The notes below the pieces were generated by a model that was not told the DNA's origin, did no database searches, and saw only the letters and a list, made by a program, of their open reading frames with translations. From Candidatus Gastranaerophilales bacterium (GTDB taxonomy: Bacteria > Cyanobacteriota > Vampirovibrionia > Gastranaerophilales > Gastranaerophilaceae), in NCBI GenBank assembly GCA_947588755.1, contig CANPZB010000006.1, positions 1-52,256 of the forward strand: a stretch of DNA of 52,256 nt. Reading direction: 5' to 3'. This document shows, piece by piece, positions 41,957 to 51,138 of the stretch. The translations under genes and the position numbers were made by a program. How positions within the stretch are numbered: the stretch's first letter is position 1; the number at the start of each line of letters is the position of its first letter.

Positions 41957-42613
41957 ATGGATAATCGTATTTCTTTTACCTCAAATATCCGATTTATAAA
42001 CCGCAAAAAATTTGTTGACACAGTCGGTGATGTTCTGAGTCAAACAGGAAAATTTCACTTATTTCGCACACAAAATATTATTGTTGACCCGAATAAAGAA
42101 AGTTATTCATATTTGCCGAAACTTATAACAAAAGCCGTAAGAACCTGCAGTGCAGGCGGTTTGGTGAACCCCGGAGAATCAAGTTGTATTTTCCATTTTT
42201 TTGATACCCCGATGGAAGCAAACATTGATGCGTTAAAAAACATTGTAAACTCGGTAAAACCCAAAAACGGACTTTTAATAGGCGGTAAAAGGGTTATGGA
42301 TTCACCGTATTCTCTCAAAAATTTTGAAAACATAGAAAAATTTCTAAAAGATAAAGTTCAAAATCTTTCAATATTCAAAGAACATAAATTTTTTCTGTCG
42401 CAATCAAGTTTTTACTATACGCGGGATACCGATACATATATGATTTTCAGCCACTATCTCGACAATCAAAATACCGAACAAGAAGTAACAACTTTAAACA
42501 AACTGCTTAAAATATTCGGCGAAATAAAAATAGCAAAAGGTGACAGACTGTTTATTGAAAACAAGGAAATACTGCCCAAAAATTGCCCTTCCATTTTTTG
42601 TAAAGATGTATAA
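41957..42613 (+). CDS. Unknown protein with N-terminal ISFTS motif
   Basis: 218 residues, mixed alpha/beta. The start MDNRISFTSNIRFINRKKF resembles the short xSFxG/S stretch in the phosphatase (MKVSFRGI) and in the large glycosyltransferase (LISFSGSG). No signal peptide, membrane helix or catalytic motif is recognised. There is no clear ribosome site, so it may be cotranslated with, or leaderless downstream of, the nucleoside transporter. Confidence 0.7.
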   Translation: MDNRISFTSNIRFINRKKFVDTVGDVLSQTGKFHLFRTQNIIVDPNKESYSYLPKLITKAVRTCSAGGLVNPGESSCIFHFFDTPMEANIDALKNIVNSVKPKNGLLIGGKRVMDSPYSLKNFENIEKFLKDKVQNLSIFKEHKFFLSQSSFYYTRDTDTYMIFSHYLDNQNTEQEVTTLNKLLKIFGEIKIAKGDRLFIENKEILPKNCPSIFCKDV

Positions 42614-42616
42614 GAA

Positions 42617-42790
42617 TTAAGCCCTACGCATTAAGTCGGATATTTTAATTTCAGACGGCGATATCTTTTTGGGTTTCAATTCCGCTTCTTTCTTTTCTTC
42701 GGGTTTAAATTGAGACAATCCGATTTTCAATGAATTTTGCTGTTCTTTCATTAAAAAAACTTCTTTTAAAAAAGATATTATTTCTTGCAT
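42617..42790 (-). CDS. Small 57-residue protein
   Basis: Begins MQEIISFLKEVFLMKEQQ from an ATG at 42790 with GGAG 5 bases upstream. A longer ORF start at 42868 lacks this. The N-terminal helix is amphipathic; the rest is Lys/Glu/Pro-rich and ends ISDLMRRA. It converges with the gene at 41957 with 3 bp between stops. Function unknown. Confidence 0.6.
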   Translation of the reverse strand: MQEIISFLKEVFLMKEQQNSLKIGLSQFKPEEKKEAELKPKKISPSEIKISDLMRRA

Positions 42791-42914
42791 AATTTCTCCA
42801 TATAATATTATATACATTAATTTCTTTTGTATATCCACTATTAAATCTATTTCGCGTTCAAAAAACATTGTAATTTATGGTATATTATTACTATAACCGC
42901 CCAAAAAGCAAAAT

Positions 42915-43637
42915 TTGAATAAATATATATCTACAACTATGAATAACAAATATACAAAAGATTTTAATACAGCTTTAAATATTTATAATAATGAATATTC
43001 CCACGAAGAATTGATTAAAATGCTGGAAACAGGCACCATTACCGAAAAACAAATTTCAATACTGAAACTTGACTGTATAAAATCACCCGATGATGCCGAT
43101 TTGTTATTAAAACACCTTGTCGGACAAGACGGCAAAATCAGAGAAGCCGCAGCATTCAGGCTTGAAGAATTTATGCAAAACCATGATTATGCAAAGCTCT
43201 TATGCAAACCGGTTTACCGTGATATTTATTTGAACGCCGTTATTGATATTAACGGAAATATTTGCAGAAATGTTATCAAGGCTCTATCATATTATAAAAA
43301 TAATAATGAATTTTTTACACCGTTTTGTAAAAAAATCGCCGAAAACATATTTGAACTTATAAAAGAAACGGAAAAATTTAACATTCAAGACGGTAAATAT
43401 AAAATCAACAAACAAATTTTCAAGCTATACTGGCTTCTTGAAGCCGTTTATGAATTTTATGAATATTTTGACATTAACACCTTAAAAAGTATATTATTAA
43501 AAACAAAAGACATTCACGAATATACCATAAGAGAAAAAACCGCCAAAATTTTGTCGATAAATTTTTCGGATAACGAACTAAGGTGTATACAACAAGAATT
43601 AAAGAATGACAAAAACTATTATGTAAGGAGATTTTAG
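42915..43637 (+). CDS. HEAT-like helical protein, unknown
   Basis: 240 residues (TTG start at 42915), or 232 from the ATG at 42939; neither has a Shine-Dalgarno. The sequence is nearly all helical, with HEAT-like repeats (ILKLDCIKSPDDADLLLKHLVGQDGKIREAAAFRLEEF; IREKTAKILSINFSDNELRCIQQELKND). Such folds bind partner proteins or nucleic acid. It lies just before the RHH gene but is separated by that gene's own promoter. Confidence 0.7.
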   Translation: MNKYISTTMNNKYTKDFNTALNIYNNEYSHEELIKMLETGTITEKQISILKLDCIKSPDDADLLLKHLVGQDGKIREAAAFRLEEFMQNHDYAKLLCKPVYRDIYLNAVIDINGNICRNVIKALSYYKNNNEFFTPFCKKIAENIFELIKETEKFNIQDGKYKINKQIFKLYWLLEAVYEFYEYFDINTLKSILLKTKDIHEYTIREKTAKILSINFSDNELRCIQQELKNDKNYYVRRF

Positions 43638-43696
43638 GGAGTATGTAAAAATTTGTTAAGGAATTAATACAAAATATATACGATTTACGCAATTTC

Positions 43697-43725
43697 TTCA
43701 CATGAAAATTTTTTATATATATACA
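43697..43725 (+). promoter_or_regulatory. Promoter of the RHH gene
   Basis: TTCACA, 17 nt, TATACA, followed 37 nt later by the ATG at 43763. Confidence 0.55.
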
Positions 43726-43762
43726 GAGGAAAATTGTCAGGGAAATTTAAAGGAGAAAAATT

Positions 43763-43951
43763 ATGGCAAGAGTTTTAATTTCAATGCCGGAAAGATTTTT
43801 AAATGAGATTGATGAAATTGCAGGCAACGAAAATCGTACAAGATCAGAATTAATCAGAGAAGCACTCAGAACTTACATGCACAGAAACGAACTGAGAAAT
43901 TCACAGAAAGCTTCACAAAATGCTCAAATTCTTGAAGCATTATTAGGTTAA
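43763..43951 (+). CDS. Ribbon-helix-helix (CopG-type) DNA-binding protein
   Basis: 62 residues. RVLISMPERFLNEIDEIA forms the strand and first helix, and NRTRSELIREALRTYM is the second helix, the usual CopG/Arc fold. The strand residues would contact DNA as a dimer. AAAGGAG precedes the ATG. The 54-residue gene starts 71 bp downstream on the same strand, so the two may be an operon; the RHH protein probably represses its own promoter. Confidence 0.88.
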   Translation: MARVLISMPERFLNEIDEIAGNENRTRSELIREALRTYMHRNELRNSQKASQNAQILEALLG

Positions 43952-44022
43952 AACCAATTTCAAAAAATATTAGGGAAAAAGAATTAACATCGGGAAGAAA
44001 AAATTAAAAAGGGGAAAAGAAA

Positions 44023-44187
44023 ATGAGTAACAAAGATTACTTAATGTCATCGCTTGACGAATATTTTGATATTTTAGACAAAGAAAATAAAAAACGCTCG
44101 GAAATGGTTGCAAAATCTTTAGTAAAATATCTTCAAAAATCAAAAGAATACGGTAAATATGCCTACATTAAGGCTACAATGAAATAA
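44023..44187 (+). CDS. Small 54-residue protein after the RHH gene
   Basis: Begins MSNKDYLMSSLDEYFDILD and ends KSKEYGKYAYIKATMK. It is mostly helical and Lys/Glu-rich. AAAAAGGGGA precedes the ATG by 6-7 bases. It follows the RHH gene and ends before a strong terminator. It could be a partner of the RHH protein. It has no RelE, PIN or other toxin motif that I can see. Confidence 0.65.
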   Translation: MSNKDYLMSSLDEYFDILDKENKKRSEMVAKSLVKYLQKSKEYGKYAYIKATMK

Positions 44188-44209
44188 CAGGGGAAAAATA
44201 AATAATAAA

Positions 44210-44238
44210 AAAAAGTCCTGATATAAATCAGGACTTTT
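44210..44238. terminator. Bidirectional terminator between the small gene and tuf
   Basis: AAAAAGTCCTGA and TCAGGACTTTTT pair around 5-6 nt. It ends the rightward RHH unit and the leftward tuf transcript. Confidence 0.9.
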
Positions 44239-44263
44239 TCTTTCAGATATTTGCACCGTGTTA

Positions 44264-45472
44264 TTAACCTAAAATTTTGTCAACAACACCTGCACCAACG
44301 GTATGACCGCCTTCACGGATAGCAAATCTCATACCTTCTTCGATAGCAACCGGAGCGATAAGTTCAACTTCCATAACGACGTTATCACCGGGCATTACCA
44401 TTTGTCCGTCAAATTTGATAGAACCGGTAACGTCAGTTGTTCTGATATAGAATTGAGGTCTGTATCCGGGGAAGAAAGGAGTATGACGACCGCCTTCTTC
44501 TTTGGTCAATACATAAACGTTAGCAGTAAATTTAGTGTGAGGTTTAATTGTACCCGGTTTAGCAAGTACCTGACCGCGTTGAATATCAGTTTTATCGATA
44601 CCTCTTAACAAAGCACCGATGTTGTCACCTGCTTGACCCTGGTCAAGAGATTTTCTGAACATTTCAACACCCGTAACGGTAGTTTTCTTAGTTTCGCCTA
44701 AACCGACCAATTCAACTTCGTCGCCTACTTTAACAACACCACGTTCTACACGGCCCGTAGCAACGGTACCACGACCTGTGATAGAGAATACGTCTTCAAC
44801 AGGCATCAAGAACGGTTTGTCTAAGTCACGTTCCGGAGTCGGGAAGTAAGAATCGATAGCATCCATCAATTCCCAAATTTTGTCAACCCATTTGTCTTCG
44901 CCGCGTTGAATTTTCGGATTAGCTTGAACTGCTTCCAAAGCTTTCAATGCGGAACCGTGGATGAACGGAATGTTGTCGCCGTCGAATTCATAAGAAGTCA
45001 ATAATTCTCTAACTTCCATTTCAACCAATTCTAACAATTCAGGGTCATCAACCATATCACATTTGTTTAAAAATACAACAAGGTTAGGAACACCAACTTG
45101 ACGAGCAAGCAAGATGTGTTCACGAGTTTGAGGCATTGCACCGTCGGTAGCGGCAACTACAAGAATTGCACCGTCCATTTGAGCAGCACCCGTAATCATG
45201 TTTTTAACATAATCAGCGTGGCCCGGGCAGTCAACGTGTGCATAGTGTCTTGCAGCTGTTTCGTATTCTACGTGAGCCGTAGAAATTGTAATACCTCTTG
45301 CTCTTTCTTCGGGAGCAGCATCGATTTCATCGAATTTTTTAGCTTGAGCTCCGCCTGCAGCAGCCATAACACCTGTAATAGCAGCTGTTAATGTTGTTTT
45401 ACCGTGGTCAACGTGGCCTACTGTACCTACGTTAACGTGCGGTTTCGTACGTTCATACTTTTCACGTGCCAT
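44264..45472 (-). CDS. tuf: Elongation factor Tu
   Basis: 402 residues. Delivers aminoacyl-tRNA to the ribosome as the GTP form. [16 protein letters not shown] (P-loop), [13 protein letters not shown] (switch I), [12 protein letters not shown] and NKCD are intact, and the three EF-Tu domains are complete. AAGGAG lies before the ATG. It stands alone, not beside fusA or rpsG. Slightly higher GC and codon regularity fit a highly expressed gene. Confidence 0.99.
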   Translation of the reverse strand: MAREKYERTKPHVNVGTVGHVDHGKTTLTAAITGVMAAAGGAQAKKFDEIDAAPEERARGITISTAHVEYETAARHYAHVDCPGHADYVKNMITGAAQMDGAILVVAATDGAMPQTREHILLARQVGVPNLVVFLNKCDMVDDPELLELVEMEVRELLTSYEFDGDNIPFIHGSALKALEAVQANPKIQRGEDKWVDKIWELMDAIDSYFPTPERDLDKPFLMPVEDVFSITGRGTVATGRVERGVVKVGDEVELVGLGETKKTTVTGVEMFRKSLDQGQAGDNIGALLRGIDKTDIQRGQVLAKPGTIKPHTKFTANVYVLTKEEGGRHTPFFPGYRPQFYIRTTDVTGSIKFDGQMVMPGDNVVMEVELIAPVAIEEGMRFAIREGGHTVGAGVVDKILG

Positions 45473-45537
45473 GAGATTAGTCTCCTTTTTTTCTACTTAT
45501 ACTACATACATATTTGGTATTTTACGCCATATATTAT

Positions 45538-45565
45538 ATAATATTTGCTCAATTTTTTTTGTCAA
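45538..45565 (-). promoter_or_regulatory. Promoter of tuf
   Basis: Minus strand TTGACA (45565-45560), 16 nt, TATTAT (45543-45538). This gives an untranslated leader of about 60 nt. Confidence 0.65.
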
Positions 45566-45572
45566 CAGACAT

Positions 45573-45602
45573 CAAAAAACGGGACTTTTTTTAAAGTCCC
45601 GT
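45573..45602 (-). terminator. Intrinsic terminator after the 45638 gene
   Basis: ACGGGACTTT and AAAGTCCCGT pair around a 3-nt loop, followed by six T on the minus strand. Confidence 0.85.
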
Positions 45603-45637
45603 AAAAGTTAATTATTTATAACAAACATAATTGTTTA

Positions 45638-46381
45638 TTAAACTTTTTGTTCAACGGCATTTTCGGGCTTAACAGCCTTGCTGCACAAATACGCACTCAA
45701 ACCGAGGACACCTGCACCAATTGCACCATAGATTCCGGCTGCTTTTAACTGCATATTTTTGGCAGCATCTTTTATTGCTTTACCGACACCTTCTTCACAG
45801 TTTACAAATGTTTTTTTAGTGCTGTCCCAAAAAGCACCTAAAGATACTTTAATTACATTGCATGATTTTGGAAAGGCATGTTCTTTGAAAGCTGTTCGGA
45901 CTTCATCGATTGATTTGCCCTTATATTTATCATCAAATAATTTATAGAAACCTGCCTTGAATTCTTCAAGACTGTTTGAATTGTTCACTATTTCTACGAA
46001 TTCATCCTTTTGGGAACCAGATATTCCTGCTTTGTCAATGGAACTTATTATATTTTTAAACAGTCCGAAATCTCCTATGCTTCTGGCATAATTTCTAAAC
46101 ATAAATTCTCTGAAGTCTTCCATTGTTTTAATATTAGCATCGAAATTATTGATATCTTTAGTCATTGCTTTAATCATGCCTGAAATTTTGTCTTCTGCAG
46201 GTATTTTTTCCAGAGCTTTAAAAGCATTCTTTACAAAAGTATCCGTAAGTTCACCGTTTTTCAAAAACGGTCTTGAATAATAACCTGCCAATGCTCCCGC
46301 ACCGCCTCCGATTAATGCCGAACCGGCTGTATATAATCCTGCATTTGAGTTGGTCGAATTGTTTATACCTTCTACTGACAT
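45638..46381 (-). CDS. Unknown protein with two hydrophobic ends
   Basis: 247 residues. A Gly/Ala-rich hydrophobic stretch near residues 16-35 (TAGSALIGGGAGALAGYY) and another near 212-232 (AAGIYGAIGAGVLGLSAYL) flank a helical middle of about 170 residues containing single cysteines. The glycine-rich helices resemble membrane-inserting or small-channel segments. Function unknown. It is a monocistronic gene with its own terminator. Confidence 0.72.
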   Translation of the reverse strand: MSVEGINNSTNSNAGLYTAGSALIGGGAGALAGYYSRPFLKNGELTDTFVKNAFKALEKIPAEDKISGMIKAMTKDINNFDANIKTMEDFREFMFRNYARSIGDFGLFKNIISSIDKAGISGSQKDEFVEIVNNSNSLEEFKAGFYKLFDDKYKGKSIDEVRTAFKEHAFPKSCNVIKVSLGAFWDSTKKTFVNCEEGVGKAIKDAAKNMQLKAAGIYGAIGAGVLGLSAYLCSKAVKPENAVEQKV

Positions 46382-46634
46382 AATATTCCCTTTCGTTTAA
46401 ATTAATAATCTACACACAATTTATTTAAGTACAAATGGGAAAATATTTGCTAAAAATTTTTCGATTTTACAGTGATATATTATGCTTTAAACATTATAGA
46501 CACAGTTTCAGCAATTGTAAAATTTTGTTAAGATGTTGTTATGCGTTAATTTTTCGATAACTTTTTTATAAAATATGCTTTGTTATTTTTGTTATTTCAC
46601 ATAAAAAATTTTGAAAATATGATATAATTTGTTT

Positions 46635-48278
46635 ATGGAAAGTATTAAAATTACCGCACCCGTAAAAAAACCGCAGGATATTGAAGTCTTCGCCCAAAGT
46701 ACAAAATGCAGGGATTATTATGTTTATTATAAAAAGTTTTTGAATAACAATTTTGATTATGCAAAAGAATTTGTTGACATTGCCCGAAAAAATAATTGCA
46801 GAATTTACATTAACTTTAAACATGACATTACGGAAGAAAATCTTGCCGAGATAAAAAAGTTTTTGAAGTTTTTAAAAGGTATTGATGTTGACGGAATTTT
46901 TATAAACAGTTTTGCAATACTTGAAGCAATAAAAGTCTTTAATCTTCCGTTTAAAGTAATTGCGGATTCATATTTTGATATTCATAACCTATCGGGAATA
47001 GATTTCGTAAACAATTTCCACAAAATCGATGAAATTATAATAACCGAAGAAATATACCTTAAAAACATCGCTAAAATTAAAAAATACACCCGTCTGCCGC
47101 TTGCAATTGACAGCGATAATCTGCCATGGTGTGCGGAAGAAATCAAAAAGCTTAAAGCAATTGACAGAGTGGTTATTAAAGGGAAATTTAACACTTCCGA
47201 AGATATTCTAGAAGGAATTGAACTTGTTGAAAAAATTCTTGAAAAACCAAAATTGTTTAAACATCAAAAATTACCTTTCAAACACGTCAGAAAAAGTATT
47301 TATCAGACAAATCATTTTCTGGGTGAAGTTGTAAGTGCCGAAGGTAAAGATTTTAAATTCAGTAAAAATATAAAAAATTTTGAATGGGATATCAAAAATC
47401 CCAAAATTAAAACCGATATTGATTACACAAAAAAAGACAAATACCATATAAATTTAAGGCTGTCCCAGCTTGCACAAATAAAAGAACTTGAAAAATACAT
47501 TAAAAAAACCGGTATTAATCCCGTATACTCGATTGAATACGGCGAAATCCTTGCCACATGCGATTTGGCGGCAAGCAGTTTTCACGATATTATAATTAAA
47601 GTGAAAAAGTTTTGTACAAAATACGGTATAAAATTTCAACTTTCCACCCCGAGAATATTAATTGAAAGGGATTTTGACAGAGTTTACGAATATGTTAAAC
47701 AAATTCTGCTTACAAATCCCGCACCAAATTCACTTATTATAAATAACATAGGGTATTTCTGGGCTGCTATAAACGACCCTGAAATAAACCATATTCCCAT
47801 AGAAATCGGGCAGGGAATAAATCTTTTAAACAGCCTTTCCATAAAATGTTTAAACAACCTTTCAAACATAAATGCCGTTGATTTCACATCATTTCCGGAT
47901 ATGGAAAGTGCAATTAAAACCATTAAAAAAATTAAACACGAAATACCCGTAAAAAAATACACAATAGCGGGAAATATAAGAGTACCGAGTCTCGGACTTT
48001 GTCCTCTTAATAATGACAGTGCCATTATATCCAGACTTTCCTGTCAGGCACCCTGTCATAGAGGCGGATATGCTTTGTATGACCCGTCTTTGGAAAAAAC
48101 ATTTCCGTTTACCTGTGACGGTTTTTGCAGAATGCACATGTTTGAAGACATTATTCTTGAACAATTTGATAAAATAGAACAACTTGCAAATGCGGGAGTT
48201 AATGAATTTATTTTTGATTTTAGTGCCTTGAATGCCAAGTTTCTACCCGTCTTACTGAACAAGTTCTTTGAAAACTGA
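46635..48278 (+). CDS. Peptidase U32-family-like protein (two-barrel form)
   Basis: 547 residues from the ATG at 46635; the ORF begins at 46629 but that lies beside the -10 box TATAAT (46623-46628), exactly 6 nt before this ATG. The two halves look like related TIM-barrel units (N-terminal YVYYKKFLNNNFDYAKEFVDIARKNN...DGIFINSF; C-terminal NSLIINNIGYFWAA). The C-terminus carries a cysteine set, GLCPLNN, LSCQAPCHRGGYALYD and CDGFC, like the 4Fe-4S site of U32 hydroxylases such as UbiU/UbiV. The true reaction is not known. Confidence 0.75.
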   Translation: MESIKITAPVKKPQDIEVFAQSTKCRDYYVYYKKFLNNNFDYAKEFVDIARKNNCRIYINFKHDITEENLAEIKKFLKFLKGIDVDGIFINSFAILEAIKVFNLPFKVIADSYFDIHNLSGIDFVNNFHKIDEIIITEEIYLKNIAKIKKYTRLPLAIDSDNLPWCAEEIKKLKAIDRVVIKGKFNTSEDILEGIELVEKILEKPKLFKHQKLPFKHVRKSIYQTNHFLGEVVSAEGKDFKFSKNIKNFEWDIKNPKIKTDIDYTKKDKYHINLRLSQLAQIKELEKYIKKTGINPVYSIEYGEILATCDLAASSFHDIIIKVKKFCTKYGIKFQLSTPRILIERDFDRVYEYVKQILLTNPAPNSLIINNIGYFWAAINDPEINHIPIEIGQGINLLNSLSIKCLNNLSNINAVDFTSFPDMESAIKTIKKIKHEIPVKKYTIAGNIRVPSLGLCPLNNDSAIISRLSCQAPCHRGGYALYDPSLEKTFPFTCDGFCRMHMFEDIILEQFDKIEQLANAGVNEFIFDFSALNAKFLPVLLNKFFEN

Positions 48279-48283
48279 TATTA

Positions 48284-49138
48284 TCAAAAAATTCTGTATA
48301 CAATAATAGAATTTGTTCCCTGAGACGAAATAAATAACACATTGTCATGGACATGTAATCCGTAGGGTTTTTCCACATTTGAAAGCAGAACGGATATATC
48401 ACCCGCCGCACCGACTTTAAGAATATTATTTGAATTATAGTTTGAAATATAAATATTTCCCTGAGAATCGCTGACCATATCAATAGGCCCGTTAAGTCTT
48501 TCATCTTTCAAAAACACTACTTTTTTGCCGTCAGGAGTAATTTTATAAACAATATTTTCCGAAAAACTTGCGGCATAAATGTTACCCCTGTTATCAGTTG
48601 TAATTCCGGTGGGACTGCTTACGTCATTATATGCCCCTACGCTTTTAAAGCTTATATTATTTGGTGACTCCTGATAAGAAGCAGAATAATTATCGGCAGC
48701 GGAAGTATTTAAAGTTGATAATAACTGTTGGGCTTTAGCATATAAATTACTTTGCTCTGGTATTAACGATATAAATGAAACCGCATTTTGATTATTACCT
48801 GTTTTAATACTCAATTCTGCCGCTTTGTAAACGGATTCATAATCTTCGGGATCTCTGACAATAATTTGTTTAAAAACAGTCAAAGCAGCGTCATATTGCT
48901 GTAAATATTCCAGAATTGAACCGAGATTATAATATGCATTTATATAGTTAGGGTCTATATCTATGGCTTTTCTGAATGACGCCATAGCCTTATCATACTG
49001 ACCTGATTTGTAATAATCCAGTCCCGTATTATATTCCAGCTTTGCATTAACAAGAGGTACATAAGGCTTTTGAGCGGCACAGACACTGCTGCAAATCGCC
49101 AGATATAAAATTATTAAAGCCGACAGTATTTTTTTCAT
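48284..49138 (-). CDS. Secreted TPR plus NHL/SMP-type beta-propeller protein
   Basis: 284 residues. A signal peptide ends near SVCAAQ. Two or three TPR units (about 30-140: LEYNTGLDYYKSGQYDKAMASFRKAIDIDPNYINAYYNLGSILEYL) are followed by repeated blade-like strands: ITTDNRGNIYAASFSENIVYKITPDG, MVSDSQGNIYISNYNSNNILKVGAAG, and a truncated last block. It has only about 2-3 blades, fewer than a full propeller, so it may pair with a partner. It converges with the U32 gene (5 bp). Confidence 0.78.
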   Translation of the reverse strand: MKKILSALIILYLAICSSVCAAQKPYVPLVNAKLEYNTGLDYYKSGQYDKAMASFRKAIDIDPNYINAYYNLGSILEYLQQYDAALTVFKQIIVRDPEDYESVYKAAELSIKTGNNQNAVSFISLIPEQSNLYAKAQQLLSTLNTSAADNYSASYQESPNNISFKSVGAYNDVSSPTGITTDNRGNIYAASFSENIVYKITPDGKKVVFLKDERLNGPIDMVSDSQGNIYISNYNSNNILKVGAAGDISVLLSNVEKPYGLHVHDNVLFISSQGTNSIIVYRIF

Positions 49139-49150
49139 AAATATACCTCA

Positions 49151-51040
49151 TTATTTCTTTGAAATTTCGTCCAAATCATTAATAAGTTTTTCATTTTTAG
49201 CCGCAAAGTCTTTACCTCTTGCGATAATAGCCAATTTCAATATTTCCGCAAGATTTATCGGTGTCAAATCCTTAAAATTATCGGGTAATCTGAGACTCCA
49301 ATTTTCATCGCCCGAAGTTCCCGGTCTGTTGTATACATCATAAATATTGAAATAATCCGTGAAAAATATTTGAATATTTTCGGCAGCGGAAGCAAAAAGT
49401 TCAACCAGCTTTGTTTGAGCCAGAAAACACGCATCATCGGTAAGTCTTACAATAATATCATCCTTGTTAACTTCATCTTTAAATAAGTCCTCAACAAGAT
49501 TTTTGGCATGTAAATATCCGATATGAGTGTGTATATTTGCATCAGCCCACATTTTTACGGGTTCATTATCGTGAGTACCGACCATAGCCCATGTTTTTTT
49601 GTTTATATTGCAACATCTGTAAGGGTCATCCTGCTTATCAGGTTCCGTAAACTGCGTAAGTTTCATGCCCTGTAACCCGTATTCTTTCATAACTGCCGCA
49701 ACAGGGTTGGTTAATGTTCCCAAATCTTCACAAACTATTGCATCTTTATCAAGCCCTTCTTCTTTAGCGGCTTCAATAACGATTTTTTCAATAAGTCTGC
49801 CGTAGTTCTTTATTTGTTGTTTTGTAAGCGATTTAACTCTTTTTTCTTTGTCAGCCGTAACCGAATTGTCCAGATCTTCAATTTTTGCAATCGCATACTT
49901 AGACAATTCCGGATGTTCGGGGGATGAGTATAATCTGCCCGCACCTTCTTCAATTTTAGGATTTTTCCCCGATTTATATACCCATGGGTCAATTAAGCCG
50001 ACAATATGGTCAATACGAACACCGCCGGGGTTTTCTTTAAACATTTTTCTGTAAAGATTTTTCAATAACTTTCCGCCTTCATCAAGCGAACCGTCAGCAT
50101 TGTACATCCTTTCGGGGTCTAAAACAGGAAATCCCCATGCCTGACCGTCTTTGGAAAAATAATCAGGCGGACAACCAAGCATCCAACCTTCCAGAAATAA
50201 TGACTGATATGCCCAGATATCTCTGTCGGAAAACGCAACCTGTCTGTCTGCTATCATTTTTACATCGTATTTTTTTGCGTATTTTCCCGTTTCTTTACCT
50301 TGTTTATAAAGCACAAACTGGATAAATTTATAACAGTCAATTTCATCGGAATATTTATTTTCAATTTCGTGAATACGTTGTGCAAAGTTGATTTTTTCTT
50401 CGTAAGACTTTGGATTAAAGAGGTTTTTATCTGTTTCGCTGTTCCACAACGGCCAATAATCATTGCCGTGTTCAACGGAAAGTGCTTCATACAAACTGTC
50501 TTTATCAAGCCAAAAATCGTTTTCCGACTTAAACTTTTCAAAATCCTTTATCATTTTTTCGTCGGCATTGTTTTTAAAATTATTCCATGCTTCACGCAAT
50601 GCTTCGTTCTGTTTTTTGTAAATATATGAATATGCAGTTTTGTTAATACCTTTATTCGGGTTATTTTCAACAATTTCATTGTAAGTATTTTCGGATAAAA
50701 TTTTACCCCAACTTTTTTCCGTGAGTTCTTTTAAATTAACAAACAACGGGTTTTGAGAAAAAATTGTTCCCGTATAAGGCGAGGAGTCACAACTTTTTGT
50801 TTTGCCTGCCGGCCCGAGCTGAATTGCGTCAAATAATCCCGAAATATAACGGATAAATTCTTTTCCGCCGTCACTGTTTATGCTTCCGAAACCTGTATTT
50901 TGTCCTTGTGCAGAAGGAAAACTTCCGTTATGCATAATAAATGCAAGATTTTTTTTGCCGAGAACTTTTAAGGCTTTCTTTAAAGTCTTTTTTGCTTTTT
51001 CGTCTAATTCATTTGAAGTTTTCTCTAAAGTACAAACCAT
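49151..51040 (-). CDS. malQ: 4-alpha-glucanotransferase (GH77)
   Basis: 629 residues from the ATG at 51040 with GAGGAG about 9 bases upstream. It moves alpha-1,4-glucan segments between chains during glycogen or maltodextrin metabolism. Signatures are the nucleophile region GGVRIDHIVGL, VCEDLGTL with the acid/base Glu, and VGTHDNEPVKMW with the transition-state Asp. The N-terminus (FIMHNGSFPSAQGQNTGFGS) resembles the substrate loop. It is 12 bp downstream of the TPR-propeller gene's start. The glycogen-synthase-like gene and an ABC sugar permease are nearby. Confidence 0.93.
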   Translation of the reverse strand: MVCTLEKTSNELDEKAKKTLKKALKVLGKKNLAFIMHNGSFPSAQGQNTGFGSINSDGGKEFIRYISGLFDAIQLGPAGKTKSCDSSPYTGTIFSQNPLFVNLKELTEKSWGKILSENTYNEIVENNPNKGINKTAYSYIYKKQNEALREAWNNFKNNADEKMIKDFEKFKSENDFWLDKDSLYEALSVEHGNDYWPLWNSETDKNLFNPKSYEEKINFAQRIHEIENKYSDEIDCYKFIQFVLYKQGKETGKYAKKYDVKMIADRQVAFSDRDIWAYQSLFLEGWMLGCPPDYFSKDGQAWGFPVLDPERMYNADGSLDEGGKLLKNLYRKMFKENPGGVRIDHIVGLIDPWVYKSGKNPKIEEGAGRLYSSPEHPELSKYAIAKIEDLDNSVTADKEKRVKSLTKQQIKNYGRLIEKIVIEAAKEEGLDKDAIVCEDLGTLTNPVAAVMKEYGLQGMKLTQFTEPDKQDDPYRCCNINKKTWAMVGTHDNEPVKMWADANIHTHIGYLHAKNLVEDLFKDEVNKDDIIVRLTDDACFLAQTKLVELFASAAENIQIFFTDYFNIYDVYNRPGTSGDENWSLRLPDNFKDLTPINLAEILKLAIIARGKDFAAKNEKLINDLDEISKK

Positions 51041-51138
51041 AATTATACACTCCTCTGACACTATAAATAACTGACAAACGGATAATAACACAATAAAAAA
51101 AATATTTCAACCGCACGGCAAGAATACAACTGGTATAA

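Noticed and set aside
44264-45472. Horizontal transfer of tuf suggested by its composition.
   Set aside because: A more regular codon use is expected of a highly expressed gene, and promoter and terminator match the neighbours.
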